NCBI RefSeq assembly: GCF_032854445.1
Contig: NW_027017969.1
Location: 64,501-128,500, forward strand
Source of the DNA: Liolophura sinensis
Taxonomy: Eukaryota > Mollusca > Polyplacophora > Chitonida > Chitonidae
Reading direction: 5' to 3'
DNA: 64,000 bases
The position numbers and the translations under genes are program-made. The notes beneath the pieces were generated by a model. That model ran no database searches. It saw only the letters and a program-made list of their open reading frames with translations, and was not told where the DNA came from. Positions 1-10,784 of the stretch are shown one piece after another. The stretch's first letter is position 1. Each line of letters begins with the position of its first letter.

Positions 1-1240
1 ATCGGAATGGTCGCCGAGCCATCGTGCAACTTGCACCATCCACAATCGGTCCGCACGGTTGGCGAGAAGGGTTCGTCGTCTTCCAAAGCAATTATATTGT
101 TCGTTGTTTTGCGCCACTTGGTTCCCGTTTCGAAGCAAATCTCAAGCATTCGAAAACCACATCACCGTCGTTTACGCCAGCGGCGGAGTGGACAAAGACG
201 CAAAACATTGAAGAGTATCCATATTCGAATGAAGGGCCTCACTGCGCCACTCAAGTTTCCCTGGGTCGCAAAACGAGACGACAATGTTTGAGTTCATCGA
301 ATTCGGACAATAACAGTTGATAAATCGATCAGCGAGAAGAGTGTCCAGAACGTTGATTGAAATTGAGGTAACAAACTACATCTTACCTTCATATCACCCT
401 CTCCCTGCATCAGATCAGCAGCTCCTGGGGTGTGTCTACGATTCCAACTTTCTTGAATGCCTCCCACGTGGCGTCCCCGACTTCTTCGGGAGAGAGATCT
501 TTAGACCCGGTAGGGTTTTTAGGCTTAGTGATAAGCAATGAAAAAAATTACGCTTTGCCGAATAAAAGAGTAGGAAAAGAGTAAGAAGTGATGTAACACC
601 GTAAATCAAAACCCACAGATACAGGGCGAGTTAGGGTTCACTAACACTCGATGCGCTCGAGGATTAGGGGCTTCATGGCCGCAGGGAGGTACAAAATGTA
701 ATAGGCAATGGCGTGGAATTTCCGGGTGTTGTCGCACGAAAAGTAGCGACCCGGGTGCCGCGCCCCACGCAGATTGAGTGTGAACCTAATTGGGTGGGAA
801 AAACATCCCTGACTCCCTCTGTGTATCTGTGTGCGACGCAGTGTTCCTCCAGTTCTTCTTTGGACGCCGGGTAATAACTGTTGAGAAACCGATCGGAGAG
901 AAGAGCGGGGAGTTTTTAAACACCAAAGTGGTGAATCCAATTAACTCTTCTAAAATTCTGATCAAGGAGAAGCCCTAAAATATGTACAAGCTGCTTCTTC
1001 CCACGCGGGAGATAACGGTTCTTATACTGATGGGGCAAGAGGGAAGGCGCCTTCGTTATTCACTCTCTTTATGGTATGAGGAGTGTTACTTTCTAACATG
1101 TTTTAGTGTTAAGTGGCGGGAATGAACTCAGTTGGTGTGGATATGTGTTTTCGATCCGATATAAAAAAAATACCCTGCCACCACCACACTTCACTTACAG
1201 CTTGACAATCGGTTTGAAACATGGCGGTCAAAACTCGACG
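1..1240. other. GC-rich, unclassified decayed DNA
   Basis: No gene is recognised here. Base composition is visibly richer in G+C than the window right of 15.4 kb. Minus-strand stretches around 640-900 look coding-like but are broken by frame changes. Segments near 285-335 and 850-905 resemble each other (both carry a diverged CAGTTGAnAAATCGATC..GAGAAGAG core), suggesting an old internal duplication. The stretch could be decayed mobile or viral DNA related to the Polinton further right, but nothing diagnostic was seen. Confidence 0.3.
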
Positions 1241-1917
1241 ACCAAAACAACTGGGTTACAAACTGAGCACTAGTCGCGGTGATAAACTAGTAAAAATCCA
1301 CGCTGTCGCAAACTGTGTCCCATATGTGGACGCCCTACCATTGACAATGCTCACCACGCTCACCACATAAGGCGTGCGCACAACATGACCAGCAAAGAAA
1401 GGAGACGAGTAGGGGAGAGTGTCGGACGCTGGAATTGCTCTCTTTGTGAAGTCGGAGTTATAAGGGTAGACAAGCAACTTCGAAATACTCCCGAACTGAA
1501 CCGCTCCGACTATGATAAAATAATGGCGAATCACTTTGCGGATAAAACAGTTAAGGATTCCACTTCGCTTGGCCCTGAAACGGTCGAAATGAATTCCAAA
1601 GAAAAGAATGCGACAGACGAAACATGTCTGTTGCAGCCACCGTTCTCCAACACTTATAACTGCGATCGGCAAGTAATTGTTTTATGGAGGTCATATGCCT
1701 TTAATACGATCTTGAAGATTCTTTAGAGTGCTCTCGCGTGTAAACTTGGTTAACTGACCAGCTAGACCTCAATGAACTTCGCTTACTTGGTTGGCGAAGA
1801 GCTCGAGCGGGTGGCAAAGGAGGCAACTAAGCGCATTTACGAAACTAGACACGCCACTGCGCCCCCTTTTTGCAGTCGATCTTGGGTGCTGGATCCATCG
1901 CCCGAACTCTCATTGGT
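1221..1917 (+). other. Short unrecognised ORFs in GC-rich stretch
   Basis: Three unrelated-looking plus-strand ORFs lie here: a 49-codon basic ORF starting at 1221 (MAVKTRRPKQLGYK...), a 113-codon ORF at 1385-1726, and a 48-codon ORF starting at 1771 (MNFAYLVGEELERVAKE...). I recognise no domain in any of them. The last one runs into a short stretch (near 1890-1906) identical to part of the Tc1-like fragment at ~3,054, so at least that part is repeat-derived. They may all be chance frames in decayed mobile DNA. Confidence 0.15.
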
Positions 1918-2838
1918 CTGAACGAGAAACTGGCGTACCAGGTAGACGCCGCTAAACTGGATCGCTTCATGGCCCGTGAAGTCACACCGCCAGAACGGTA
2001 GCCACGTTTGTGAATCGACCGGGTCATGAAATTCCGAAAGTAGGGGCAGGTCACCGTGAGCAAAAGCTGTAAACTTTTTGAGCTGCAAAATCGAGTTGAT
2101 AGGTTGCATAATACTAGTCCAACAAAAAAACTAAATGAAATGGCAAAATGCCCCATCTGGGTAGCGAAATCGGGTAGCGAAATCGGGTTTCGAAGTACCT
2201 CGGTCGGGATACCATGTACCAGGTTGCAAAATACCCCAGTCGAGTTGCCGTGAAACAAACACCAGATATAAGTTGAGAATACTGAAATGGTAGGCTGGTA
2301 TACAAAAATATAAACGAATTACTTGTTTTGCAACATTTTACAAGATAATGCTGTGTTTTTTTGTCAATACAGCACTGTGGGACGGACCCCACGCCAGTGT
2401 ACATTCTAATCTCCAAAACCAAAGTCTTTTCGATTTCAAGCTTATTGGCCATTTTGACCCATCACACAGGTGTGGCCGTATCTGTAGTACTCAGTGATTT
2501 GTAAGGTCTTCTCTGGCACTCCTTACCCTCACGTATACAAAAAGCCACCCATACGCGGCACGGACATGCTCTACGCTAGCATTGACCCTTATAGCAGTCG
2601 CCAGAGCCCTTAACGTTAATGCGTCAACGATTAGTCATCATAAAAAACGTCATAAAGAATTCAGCATGACATCTAATCTCCCGCATGCCCGCTGACCACG
2701 TGTAACGACTCCCGACCAAGACCCCCAGATTCGCCTCTTCCACCTCTGCGACTGTAGTAGGCCAGCCACTTCCAAAGCTAATAAAACAGTCGGCCTCCAC
2801 AATAACCGGATTTTCGCTCAAACGGTTCTGAATCGCAT

Positions 2839-3170
2839 TTGGAAAAGCGAATTTTCCAGCACGTACTCCAGGGTATAGACCTTAGCCCTGCGCGTCGACA
2901 GAGTAGGCGTGACTGGTTTAACATTCGTACAGCGCCATGGTTAATATTTCAGCACGACAATGGCCGTCCCCATTTTGCCGCTGTATGCAAAGCATTTCTA
3001 CAGGCAGAAAACGTTAAAGTGTTTAACTCGAGTGCTTGAGAGCGTATTTACAGGATCCATCGCCCGAACACCTAAAGGGATGTCCTCGATCGGCCGTTTT
3101 GTTGGCGACTTCCAGTTCAGGTTAGCATTACGGAGTTTTACTTGACCCTCACATATGATCACAACTGACC
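2839..3170 (+). pseudogene. Tc1/mariner-like transposase fragment
   Basis: The frame starting near 2839 contains WLIFQHDNGRPHFAAVCKAF. This matches the second catalytic block of Tc1-like DDE transposases, where the D of QHDN is the second catalytic aspartate. About 50 nt later a shifted frame gives DPSPEHLKG, reminiscent of the following 'SPDLSPIEHLW' block that carries the third acidic residue. There is a stop after FNSSA and no N-terminal half, so this is a relic. A second short piece of the same element (sharing GGATCCATCGCCCGAAC) lies near 1,890. Confidence 0.6.
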
Positions 3171-3514
3171 ATCTCATCAGGTCTATGCGTCGACGATGCA
3201 GCAGGCAAACGGCGGACATCCTCGGTACTGAATTTTGAAATTTTCCAAACTGACCCCACCTCTGGCTAGTCTCCAAAACCAAAGTCAGCGATACCTTTGG
3301 TTGTCCGCTTCCATCCCTTGCAGATATGTGTTCCTAAGAGTCCATTTTATGCCCCCATGAAAAACGGTGGTGAAAGAAATTTCATAACGCAGTTAATTTT
3401 ATCAAAATAATGGATGTTGCGTTTATATTTTTGTTCAGTATAAATGATAGGTTGTGAAATACCTCGGTCGGGTTAGCAAGTTGTAAAATACCAGTTGGGT
3501 TTCAAAATGTTCGC

Positions 3515-3773
3515 CGGGGCCTCCGTGGCTCAGTCGGTTAGCGCGCTAGCGCAGCATAATTACCCAGGAGCCTCTCACCAATGCGGTCGCTCTGAGTTCA
3601 AGTCCAGCTCATGCTGGCTTCCTCTCCGGCCATAAGTGGGAAGGTCTTACAACAACCTGCGGATGGTCGTGGGTTTCCCCTGGGCTGTGCCCTGTTTCCA
3701 CCCACCATATTGCTGGCCGCCGTCGTATAACTGAAATATTCTTGAGTACTGCGTAAAACACCAATCAAATAAA
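3515..3773 (+). mobile_element. tRNA-derived SINE, family 1, full length
   Basis: The tRNA-like head GGCCTCCGTGGCTCAGTCGG (A box TGGCTCAGTCGG; B box like GAGTTCAAGTCC) is followed by a conserved body and the tail CTTGAGTACTGCGTAAAACA ending in AAATAAAT. It is flanked by a perfect 13-bp target-site duplication, TCAAAATGTTCGC, at 3,502-3,514 and 3,774-3,786. It is one of more than ten complete or partial copies in the window and is the best-preserved copy in the GC-rich left part, where it splits a minisatellite. Confidence 0.9.
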
Positions 3774-4299
3774 TCAAAATGTTCGCACAACCTAAGCTGG
3801 AGATCATCGACTTTCTAGGTTGTGAAACGCCGGGTTGCAAAAGTTGGAGTTGCGAGGCAGAAAAATACCAGTCTGGTTGAGAAATACCAGTCGGGTAGCA
3901 AAACCTTAAGGTAGGAGCATTGTAATCTTCAGAAAAGTACCAGTTAGCTTGGGAAAAGTCGGTGATGATAGGCCACAAAATACCAATCGGATTGCGGAAT
4001 ACCAGTTAAGTTGTGTTATACCAGGTTTTAAAATACATTAATTGGTGATGACAGACCACAAAATACCAGTTAGGTTGCAAAGTACCAGTTAGGTTGCTTA
4101 ATGCCGATTTGGTAAATACTTTGGTTGATAGGGTCGGGTCGCGAAATACCAGTCAGGCTACGGAATGCCGAATTTGATGAAAACCTCAGTTAGGAGCATC
4201 AAAGCTGTAGGTTGCGAAATCGTCATGGGGCGGAAGTTTTTTTCGCAAATCTGACAACGTACTACTCAAAGCCTTCATTGGGGAGGTAACGCGCAGAAT

Positions 4300-5500
4300 A
4301 AGAACGGATAGTTTAATTTCCAATGGACAAAAAATATCGCCGCTCTGATACTCCATCGCTATCAGAATCGTTATTCCCCAAAGTCCTTGTTTTGATTCAC
4401 AGACAAACCTCGGTATCGTCCATGTTCCTTCGGAAGTACCTCTTTAAGGATGACTGTTACCGCAAAAAAACTAGTGACGGGGATCTAGTTTTCCAGTGCT
4501 TGACACACTTTGCGGGTGATGAAGAGACGCGAGATCCTGAGCGAAATAGTGGCCCGAGAAGCGGACGAACCTTTCACGCATATGACAATCCCGTTGACCA
4601 GTGCAAACATGGAAACAGATCGCCGCGTTTCAAAAATGGGCCTTGGGACGATCCCCACGTCCGCTTTACCGAAGACTTTTACGGTCACTCGACTTCCTAG
4701 TGGCCCTCGTCTTCGACAAACGCGAATGATACATCACTTACTACGAGGAAAACGGAAGTATACCGTACGTTGAGGCATACGTGTCTTACGTCCCAGCGGG
4801 GGCCGCAAAACCTCGCTTTCTCGACGTCTGTTTCAGTTATCCGGCAGGTGATGTTCGTCAACGTCCGACATTGCCTTCAACTCGCCCAGGAGGCCCTTCC
4901 GGACTTACGATGCCTGACGACGCAATGCAAAGGGACGCGATAGCCCCCTTGAAGCAAGAGGGGTTCGCCGTCGACAGGGGTTCGCCGTTGAGTGCCTGAG
5001 GGTGATGAGCCTTTCTGCCTTATCCGCGGAGGAATCTCCCAATGCGACTGGTGCAATTGGGATAGAACGATGAGGAGATTGTAGCTCTTCTTGATCTCCC
5101 TTTGTCGAGGCCCCTCTCACGGTAAGACCTGTCTCCTTTACCACGAAATATTTTACTGACCCACTTGATAGGTTTCACGCTCGACACGCGCCTTCGCCGG
5201 TATGCCTGGGAAATTCCAAGCCCTGACGCACTAATTCTCGTACGTCGGGGCGGCGGCGAAGTTGCGCCTGCTCGAAAGGATCGGTCACAAGTTGCATTTT
5301 GCCACGTGCGCAAATTTAATTTGCTGCCCATGATCTGTTGGGTTTAGCGTACGGTGGCGATCCGCACGGACTGATAGATGACCTGCCCTTTTTCGCCCGT
5401 CTGGCTTGACCCGGCGATTCGCCGTCCAACCGACTGATTCCCTGTCTACGACATGCCTGTGAAGCCGTTTCCCACTTGCAATGCCTGACCCGTGAAATGG
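4300..5500 (+). other. Coding-like fragments, unrecognised
   Basis: Overlapping plus-strand frames read like broken coding sequence, for example around 4,690-4,860 (LVALVFDKRE, a stop, then YITYYEENGSIPYVEAYVSY). No family is recognised. Composition matches the adjacent Polinton, but this region lies outside the left inverted repeat. It may be decayed viral-type DNA or a neighbouring older insertion. A short phrase (AAG..AGGGGTTCGCCGT.GACAGG) near 4,955 recurs near 5,532. Confidence 0.2.
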
Positions 5501-5586
5501 TCTGCGACGTCATAATGGATCTGCTGAAGAAAAGGGGGTCGCCGTTGACAGGCCGATTAGTATATGCATTGGGGGTTCTTGGCCAT

Positions 5587-5853
5587 TTCCCGCTATAACC
5601 CTCCCCACCCCGACTGAAGGCTCCCAGCTCCTTTGGGACAACCCCCGGCTAGCCTCCCCCCCCACGGGTATATATCTGTCCCCTACATAAGCCCCCACGT
5701 CCATAATTGGGGCAATTGTGCATGTATGTCAGAGCCCGTTTGTCTACACAAGTTTTTGGGGGAATTGTTCATGTACGGCGGGGTGTGTATATCTGCACAG
5801 CTTTTTGGGGCCAATTGTGCATGTACGTCGGAGCACGTTCGCGTGGACAGACC
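5587..5853 (+). repeat. Left terminal inverted repeat of Polinton
   Basis: Reading inward, the block (ACCCTCCCCACC, then ACTGAAGGCTCCCAGC, then CCCCTACA, then GCATGTACGTCGGAGCACGTT) matches the reverse complement of 14,937-15,180 in the same order with moderate divergence. Its inner half is itself a ~50-58-bp tandem repeat, three units of the type AATTGTGCATGTACGTCGGA...TTTTTGGGG, at about 5,713-5,853. Terminal or subterminal tandem repeats of this kind are plausible transposition or replication signals. Confidence 0.8.
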
Positions 5854-6340
5854 CGTACATCAAAAACCGAGTGGGGATTCTGGGCAACCTCCGTTCTATT
5901 AGAGATAGCTTATACTTCAGGTATACCGAAGCGCAATGAGGCTTCGGTGTGGCTCTTTCAATCTCTGTGGTCACAGCTATTTAAAGGACTACTGCAAGGT
6001 GCACCTCTCCAGGTTAAGGAAAAGCCCTGGTACACAGCAATGTAAATAGGGGTTAACACAAGTATCAGCTTTGTAACTCATGTGGGTACCACAAACGTGC
6101 CAATAGGGACACCCAAAGACGTACTAAGGCTCTCCGAAATGAGTTTACACGTCTGGCCGCCATTGAAATTCTCATTTAGAGATTGTGAATGTGACGTATA
6201 CCCATCCAGCAGTATGACAACTATGCTCATTCCTGCGGCAGTCTTCTTGCGTGGTGCGATTAAAGGTCGATATCTTCCATGCTGTGAGGGCTTTAGCCTT
6301 CTAGAGCTGTTTGAGGATGTCAAGGTAGATGAGTTTACGC

Positions 6341-6731
6341 CCAGTTTATGTGGGTATGAGCATCCTCGAGCTCTCTAAACACCTTCTGTATGACTATTAC
6401 AACAACCAGATGAAGGCTCAGTACTCCTCTGCACTGATACAGACAGCCTGCTCCAGAAGATCCAGACAGACAGACATGTGAACAGGGATATGACCAGGTA
6501 TGCAGACCGCTATGACATGTCTGCCTACCCATGGCGAACAAGAAGGTGTTGGGTGAGATGAAGGATAAGTGTGTTGGGCGCCTAATAGCCGAATACATCG
6601 GCCTGGGCCCGAAGAAGTACGGCATTCTCGAGGTCAACAGCCACATCCAAAAGGCCAAAGGTATAAAAAAAAATAGCACCGTAAAGATGCATATCAAACA
6701 TGAGCACAACAAAGAGGCTCTTTTCAAAAAG
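6341..6731 (+). pseudogene. Polinton DNA polymerase B, C-terminal relic
   Basis: Three plus-strand segments in shifted frames match the end of the protein-primed family B polymerase of Polintons. 6,341-6,420 encodes a YDYYNNQMKAQY block. About 6,432-6,530 encodes TDTDS, the palm motif whose aspartates bind the catalytic metals. 6,531-6,731 encodes NKKVLGEMKDKC and a lysine-rich end. In intact elements this enzyme replicates the element from a protein primer. Here the exonuclease, fingers and thumb-distal parts are absent: only a few hundred bases separate it from the left TIR. At least two frame changes interrupt it, so no activity is expected. Confidence 0.82.
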
Positions 6732-6739
6732 TAAACCAT

Positions 6740-7290
6740 GGACTGAATTTGGCGCATTAATGTCAAATTTTGGCCTAGGGATATGCCACGGTGCTGGAAG
6801 ATATCTGCCAGACCGCCTGTCTCTCGAGCCAGGCCCGGCCCTTCTAGTACTCCTTGGGGCTTTAGTAGATGCACGACAGTTTCCGATCAATCAAGATTTG
6901 GGAGATATTCGAGCAGCACAAACATTCTCTAACAGGCGGAAGCCACAGGCTCAGGCAGCCGCCAGCACCATTGCTGCGAAACGCACGGCAGCCTTTTCAT
7001 CTTGTCACCAGAGATCAACCGACTTCTGTGCGCTACCTCTCATCGCATTAGCCAGAGGGCCGGGAATCTTGTGGCGGTGTGCGTAATGGCCGACCTGTAA
7101 CATCGCAAAGTATAGCTCTTCGGGCAAACCCTCATCGCACGATCCGATAGAAAGGGCGCAATAAAAATGTGCCTGCCTCTACTAAATGTTGGCCTTCCGG
7201 CGATAAAACGGTCTGTTCGGATTACTTAGCGAGTTTACTAGCTATCTCGTAGCTGACAAGGCTAACCCCGCATATTCCCAGGATGACGCA
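6740..7290. other. Polinton interior without recognisable gene
   Basis: The 128-codon plus-strand frame overlapping 6,700-7,086 follows the polymerase relic but does not look like the polymerase end and is recognised as nothing else. About 7,090-7,290 has no convincing ORF. Confidence 0.4.
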
Positions 7291-7291
7291 G

Positions 7292-7700
7292 CTAATCTCG
7301 CAGTGCTTTTGGTCTTCTGGTAGCACTTAGAATTTGGAGAGCTGTTATTCGGTGCCTAGCAGCGCATCTCGTGAAAGTGGTTTGCCCTCGTCCGTAGCGT
7401 ACTTGCAAATTGCAGCGTCCACATCTCGGCATCGCCAGGCGGCGCAGTTCGTCATTTATCCGGTCTAAGTGCTCAGGTAGTTTTCCGGCCCATATTACCT
7501 GGGCGGCTTGGAGCTGTTCTACCGCCTTGTCGTGGCGCTTCCGCTCCTCGTCCACACCGGCAGCCCTTACCATACAGAAGAGATAATTCTGACCCTGAGA
7601 AGGTCAGAGCGTTTACGAGCGTCATCGCGATTGAGGCCATTGTTACTTCATAATATCCGGAGGAAGGATCCCCTGTTGAATTAGCAGTTCTTTCGTTCAT
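7292..7700 (-). pseudogene. Polinton-type small coiled-coil protein, frameshifted
   Basis: Two overlapping minus-strand frames combine into one probable gene. The upstream frame (from ~7,700) encodes MASIAMTLVNALTFSGSE, and the downstream frame encodes a charged, helix-prone stretch with GVDEERKRHDKAVEQLQAAQ and LDRINDELRR. The second part resembles a short conserved helical protein I remember from animal Polintons, but I cannot attach a function or formal name. It lies downstream of the ATPase on the same strand, consistent with a late or virion gene block. The frame change near 7,560 and the loss of similarity after ~7,440 mark it as a relic. Confidence 0.5.
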
Positions 7701-7939
7701 ATAGCCAGGCCAACATCAACAAGGACCATTCCCATGTCTTGGGCTGTGGCGTCTAACTTGTGTGCTTTCAAGAACATCGTGCCTAAACTGGGGTGCCCAG
7801 AAGCCAGGAGATGCTGCGTGGCCAGCACCTTTCCATCACTGATGGGAGAAGACATCGTTACTGCATATACAAAGGGTTACAACGAATCTTTAATTATGAA
7901 TACAATCGCAATGTGGCTCCCCCGATTCTTCGTCATTTC

Positions 7940-8195
7940 AGCCCGAAGATGAGCTTCATATTGAGAGTATAGCCTCTTGGTGATCTCATCGCTCATGGTG
8001 TCGATTTCCTCGGCTGTTACGTGTTTTCCCAGGTATGGCTTTGGCCACCTGACACAACTGCAGCTAACTTCCGTAGGGACGTGTGTGTCGTTTGAAGAAA
8101 CCTCGTGGCCGACCTCAGAAGAGCCCTCGTGCCCAGTCTTGGTATCTTTGGCAAGCAGCTCGTCGATCAGATCATTGTCATCATATGCATTAACG
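7940..8195 (-). pseudogene. Unnamed Polinton ORF between ATPase and coiled-coil gene
   Basis: A minus-strand frame reads acidic then helical sequence: DDNDLIDELLAKDTKTGHEG at its start and TAEEIDTMSDEITKRLYSQY near its end. It has no ATG in the open stretch, so the start is uncertain or lost. It lies between the packaging ATPase and the coiled-coil ORF on the same strand. Alternating charge and a heptad-like pattern suggest a helical protein. The function is unknown. Plus-strand ORFs over the same bases are its shadows. Confidence 0.4.
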
Positions 8196-8212
8196 CATGC
8201 ATGTACGAATAG

Positions 8213-8746
8213 CTAGCCCGAGTCTAAAACTAGAACCGCTGCCATTTCTGCCCAAGTCGGGATGACATCGTTCTTTCGTAGGCAGTCATCAAATGAATCC
8301 CGATCTTTGCAGTGAAAAAGAGCCCCCGAACGCGTCTGTTCGCAAAGGTCCTTGAGGACGAAGTTATATTTCTGAGTAAGGACCCACACGCTTTGGTCGG
8401 CATGTTTGCTGGAGAAAGCCAGGGAACTGATCAAGTCCTTTTTCTTAGTCAATGCCTCCGTGGCGCTACACTCATCAACGATGTACAGCGTGGGTTCCCC
8501 TTTGAAAAGCTTGTACAGTGCCCTCACGTAGTCGCTCGCCCGGGTTGAAACAGTAGGCCTAGGTGTCCGACCATATCCATCGTCGCCGCTGATATGCTTT
8601 GTTATACTGACGCGTGGGGCAGAGGATCTCAATGTGCTCGAAATCACCACAGTAGCTGCCTTCCAGCAGATCGAGGATGAAGACAGTTTTACCGCATCCT
8701 GTCTGCCCACAGATAATTGTGCTGTGGGCGTCCTTGGGGTAATCAA
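8213..8746 (-). pseudogene. Polinton packaging ATPase (FtsK/HerA A32-like), frameshifted
   Basis: In one minus-strand frame near 8,690-8,720 the Walker A motif GQTGCGKT is followed by VFILDLLEG. About 90 codons on, in another frame, the Walker B strand LYIVDEC is followed by basic residues and a VWVLTQKYN stretch. These match the A32-type genome-packaging ATPases that pump DNA into capsids in Polintons, adintoviruses and related viruses. The two motifs are separated by a stop in the first frame and a frame change around 8,560-8,590, so the copy is dead. Its position beside the capsid gene, same strand, is the arrangement expected of a Polinton virion module. Confidence 0.85.
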
Positions 8747-9071
8747 TATAGCGTTCTTACGAGCCTGGCATTTTCGATATTAATCTGAGAGTCCATGATC
8801 AAATAGATACACGTTCAATACAGCCACCGTCGGGGCCTCTTTTGTGATCTAAATAGTGATCCTTTCGCTAGTGTTCTTCACACGCCACCCACTGCCATGC
8901 CATCAGTTGTCACCAAATCGAGCCAGAGAGCGTACTTTCACTTTAAGAACTCCAGAGACACATCTGCTAGGCCTAAATCTGTACCCTAGCCACCTCTGTG
9001 TCCCGCTTTATAATCGGTAAGCTGGCAAATAACTTCCGGAAATCTTCTTGGTGCTGATATTCCCGCATGCC

Positions 9072-9780
9072 CTAGCTGTACAGCTGATTCGGGACACCCT
9101 CTATCGTAACCTCTACTTTGGTAATTTTTGGGATATAGAAGCATTCAGACCTCCTGTTCCACCATGCTATTGCTGCTTGAGTCCCAAACAGCATCAAGAC
9201 ACCCTTCAGCGATCTGGCTGGCACATTCAAGTTTATTTTTCCACAGCCCGTGAGACTTGTCTTTGACAAGCTTACGGTGACGGAGAACGCGATTATATAG
9301 TATGGAGATGTGCAACTGGTTGCGGATCTGTCTAGCCAGCTCCGGTTCGGTGACCGTATCGAACTCCAGACTGATACTGTCCAAGTGGCTGTATCATCTG
9401 TCGTCTTCAGGACCCGGCCATAACCGCTGAATGTCAGTTCGTACTCGAGTCGGTCGGCCAAGGCACTCTGATAAACGGGCGTATGGCTCTTGAGGAGCTC
9501 GAATTCCAATGGAATGTGGAACCGGTTGCCATATGCCCGAGCGATAGCTTTTTTTCCTGCATCATCCGTCGCGTCTGCCGCCTTGAGCATGTTTCCACTA
9601 CCAATGCCTTGAATAAGCCGCATTCTGTCGCTCGTTTCTGGTCAGCCCGAGATCACCGTAGGAATGGAACACATCGGAGTCGTCGATGGACATGACTCAT
9701 TTCCACTGACTTTGATCGTGGACTATTGCGCGTCCTAGGTTTTCGATCACGTTGGCGTTCGAGTCGGACGAAGTTGGCGT
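9072..9780 (-). pseudogene. Polinton major capsid protein, frameshifted relic
   Basis: Minus-strand segments in alternating frames read in the order of a Polinton double jelly-roll capsid protein. First comes a SYGDLGLTRNE block (~9,640-9,710). Next comes NRFHIPLEFELLKSHTPVYQ with LADRLEYELTF (~9,430-9,530), then SLEFDTVTEPELARQIRNQ (~9,300-9,375) in a second frame. The first frame then resumes with INLNVPARSLKGVLMLF and KITKVEVTIEGVPNQLYS (to 9,072). At least two frame shifts exist inside 9,170-9,430. In intact elements this protein forms hexameric trimers of an icosahedral shell. Its presence supports virus-like ancestry of the element. The N-terminal half is not confidently delimited. Confidence 0.85.
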
Positions 9781-9869
9781 GATCGTGAAGGCCAGACACG
9801 CAGTATTGGGGACAATGGCGTCCTGTTCGCCTAGGTTGGGGTTGCTGGTTCTGGTCCATCGTGCTTGGG

Positions 9870-10391
9870 TTATTTGTGACGACCACGGGCAACAATTTTG
9901 TTGTTGTAGTTGGCTATCTGACCGACCCGGAAAAGGATGTTGCTGGGGACCATATAAAGGCCTATGCCGAAAACAAAGTCCACGGCACTACCGGTATACT
10001 GTAGCATGTCTTGGTAGCGTTTGGTAGCGGACGGTAGTTCGACTGGGGAGGGAATGGAATCTTCGATGTTGGCAACAAACTGCTTCTGTGCGTTGAACGA
10101 CGTCCGCGACCGAAGAATTCGCGTCCTTGTTTGCGCTTGGGCTCCTAATATAGCCCCTTCGCATGTCCGGATAGAATCGTTTAGGCCTTCTACGCCCGTC
10201 TGAGTGAACTCCAAGTATGTGTCGAGAATGAACGATGCCCAGGCGTCCACACCGTCCCCATCTATGTATACGCAGAACGCCGTATTTTCTAGGCAACGAC
10301 ATCCTGCTCGGATCGAAGCCTCCGTCGCCAATAAATTTTTAGCGGACATGCCCCACCCCATAGTTACGCACCGGACCGCTGGTTCTGCCAA
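9870..10391 (-). CDS. Unrecognised 173-codon ORF in Polinton capsid block
   Basis: An uninterrupted minus-strand ORF lies just upstream of the capsid relic. It has a moderately acidic middle (IRTCEGAILGAQAQTRTRIL) and an aromatic, hydrophobic end (FGIGLYMVPSNILFRVGQI). I do not recognise it. Its location, strand and composition suggest a virion-associated or accessory Polinton protein. It may be part of a longer gene interrupted by frame changes at either side. The overlap at 10,364-10,391 with the next ORF is in a different frame. Confidence 0.35.
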   Translation of the reverse strand: MAEPAVRCVTMGWGMSAKNLLATEASIRAGCRCLENTAFCVYIDGDGVDAWASFILDTYLEFTQTGVEGLNDSIRTCEGAILGAQAQTRTRILRSRTSFNAQKQFVANIEDSIPSPVELPSATKRYQDMLQYTGSAVDFVFGIGLYMVPSNILFRVGQIANYNNKIVARGRHK

Positions 10392-10782
10392 AACTGCATC
10401 GGGTTAGTATTCCAGGCCTGGATGATGGAATTGGCTACTTTCTGTATGCGGTACTTCTGGAACACATCTACGAATTGGGCCTGGAATTGCTGGCTACTTT
10501 GGGCAAGCGGTACTTCTGGAACACATATGAGAACGTTATACCCCACGTGGGCAAACATTCCCAGTTGGATGGCTTTCATACTGGATAGGGAGCGTATTGA
10601 AGTGCCGACAGATTACTATAATTATAAGCGTCAAGTCCGACATTCCTATACCATTCGTAGTCTGTAAAGGGCGTTCCAAGTCGATAATCCCAAGATCCAT
10701 TTCCACAACAACGTTTAACACTAACTCCCGAAGACAAAGGCATGTAAGAAATTATACAAATAAGAAATAGAGCCGGTAACAC
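10364..10782 (-). pseudogene. Probable minor virion protein of Polinton, broken
   Basis: Minus-strand frames 10,576-10,782 and 10,364-10,579 appear to be one gene with a frame change near 10,580. The first contains TDYEWYRNVGLDAYNYSNLS and the second contains MFAHVGYNVLICVPEVPLAQ and a helical VDVFQKYRIQKVANSIIQAW. It lies upstream of the capsid gene on the same strand. I think it is a conserved Polinton structural gene but cannot say which one. A 40-bp piece (10,626-10,665) is repeated exactly at 29,940-29,979. Confidence 0.45.
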
Positions 10783-10784
10783 AC

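Larger units (their letters stand above)
2088..4215. repeat. Degenerate ~20-bp minisatellite in three blocks
   Basis: Diverged tandem copies of a roughly 18-21-bp unit like GGTTGCAAAATACCAGTCG occur at about 2,088-2,260, 3,440-3,512 and 3,787-4,215. The third block has more than ten units. A SINE (3,515-3,773) is inserted between blocks two and three. The DNA between blocks one and two contains a Tc1-like transposase fragment. The unit and its decay are directly visible. I cannot tell from this one locus whether it is a satellite, a mobile-element internal repeat or a local expansion. Confidence 0.7.

Noticed and set aside
3515-3600. tRNA gene suggested by A- and B-box-like sequence
   Set aside because: The tRNA-like head continues into a conserved SINE body and poly-(AAAT) tail and is flanked by a 13-bp target duplication. 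The same holds for the heads at 27,140, 27,696, 31,665 and 51,270.
2088-4215. CRISPR-like array (short repeats with spacers)
   Set aside because: Units are directly adjacent and diverged with no unique spacers, the DNA is clearly animal, and no cas-like gene is present.
7734-8216. Plus-strand ORFs of 72-79 codons
   Set aside because: The minus strand here reads as a Polinton ORF in keeping with its neighbours; the plus frames look like shadows.
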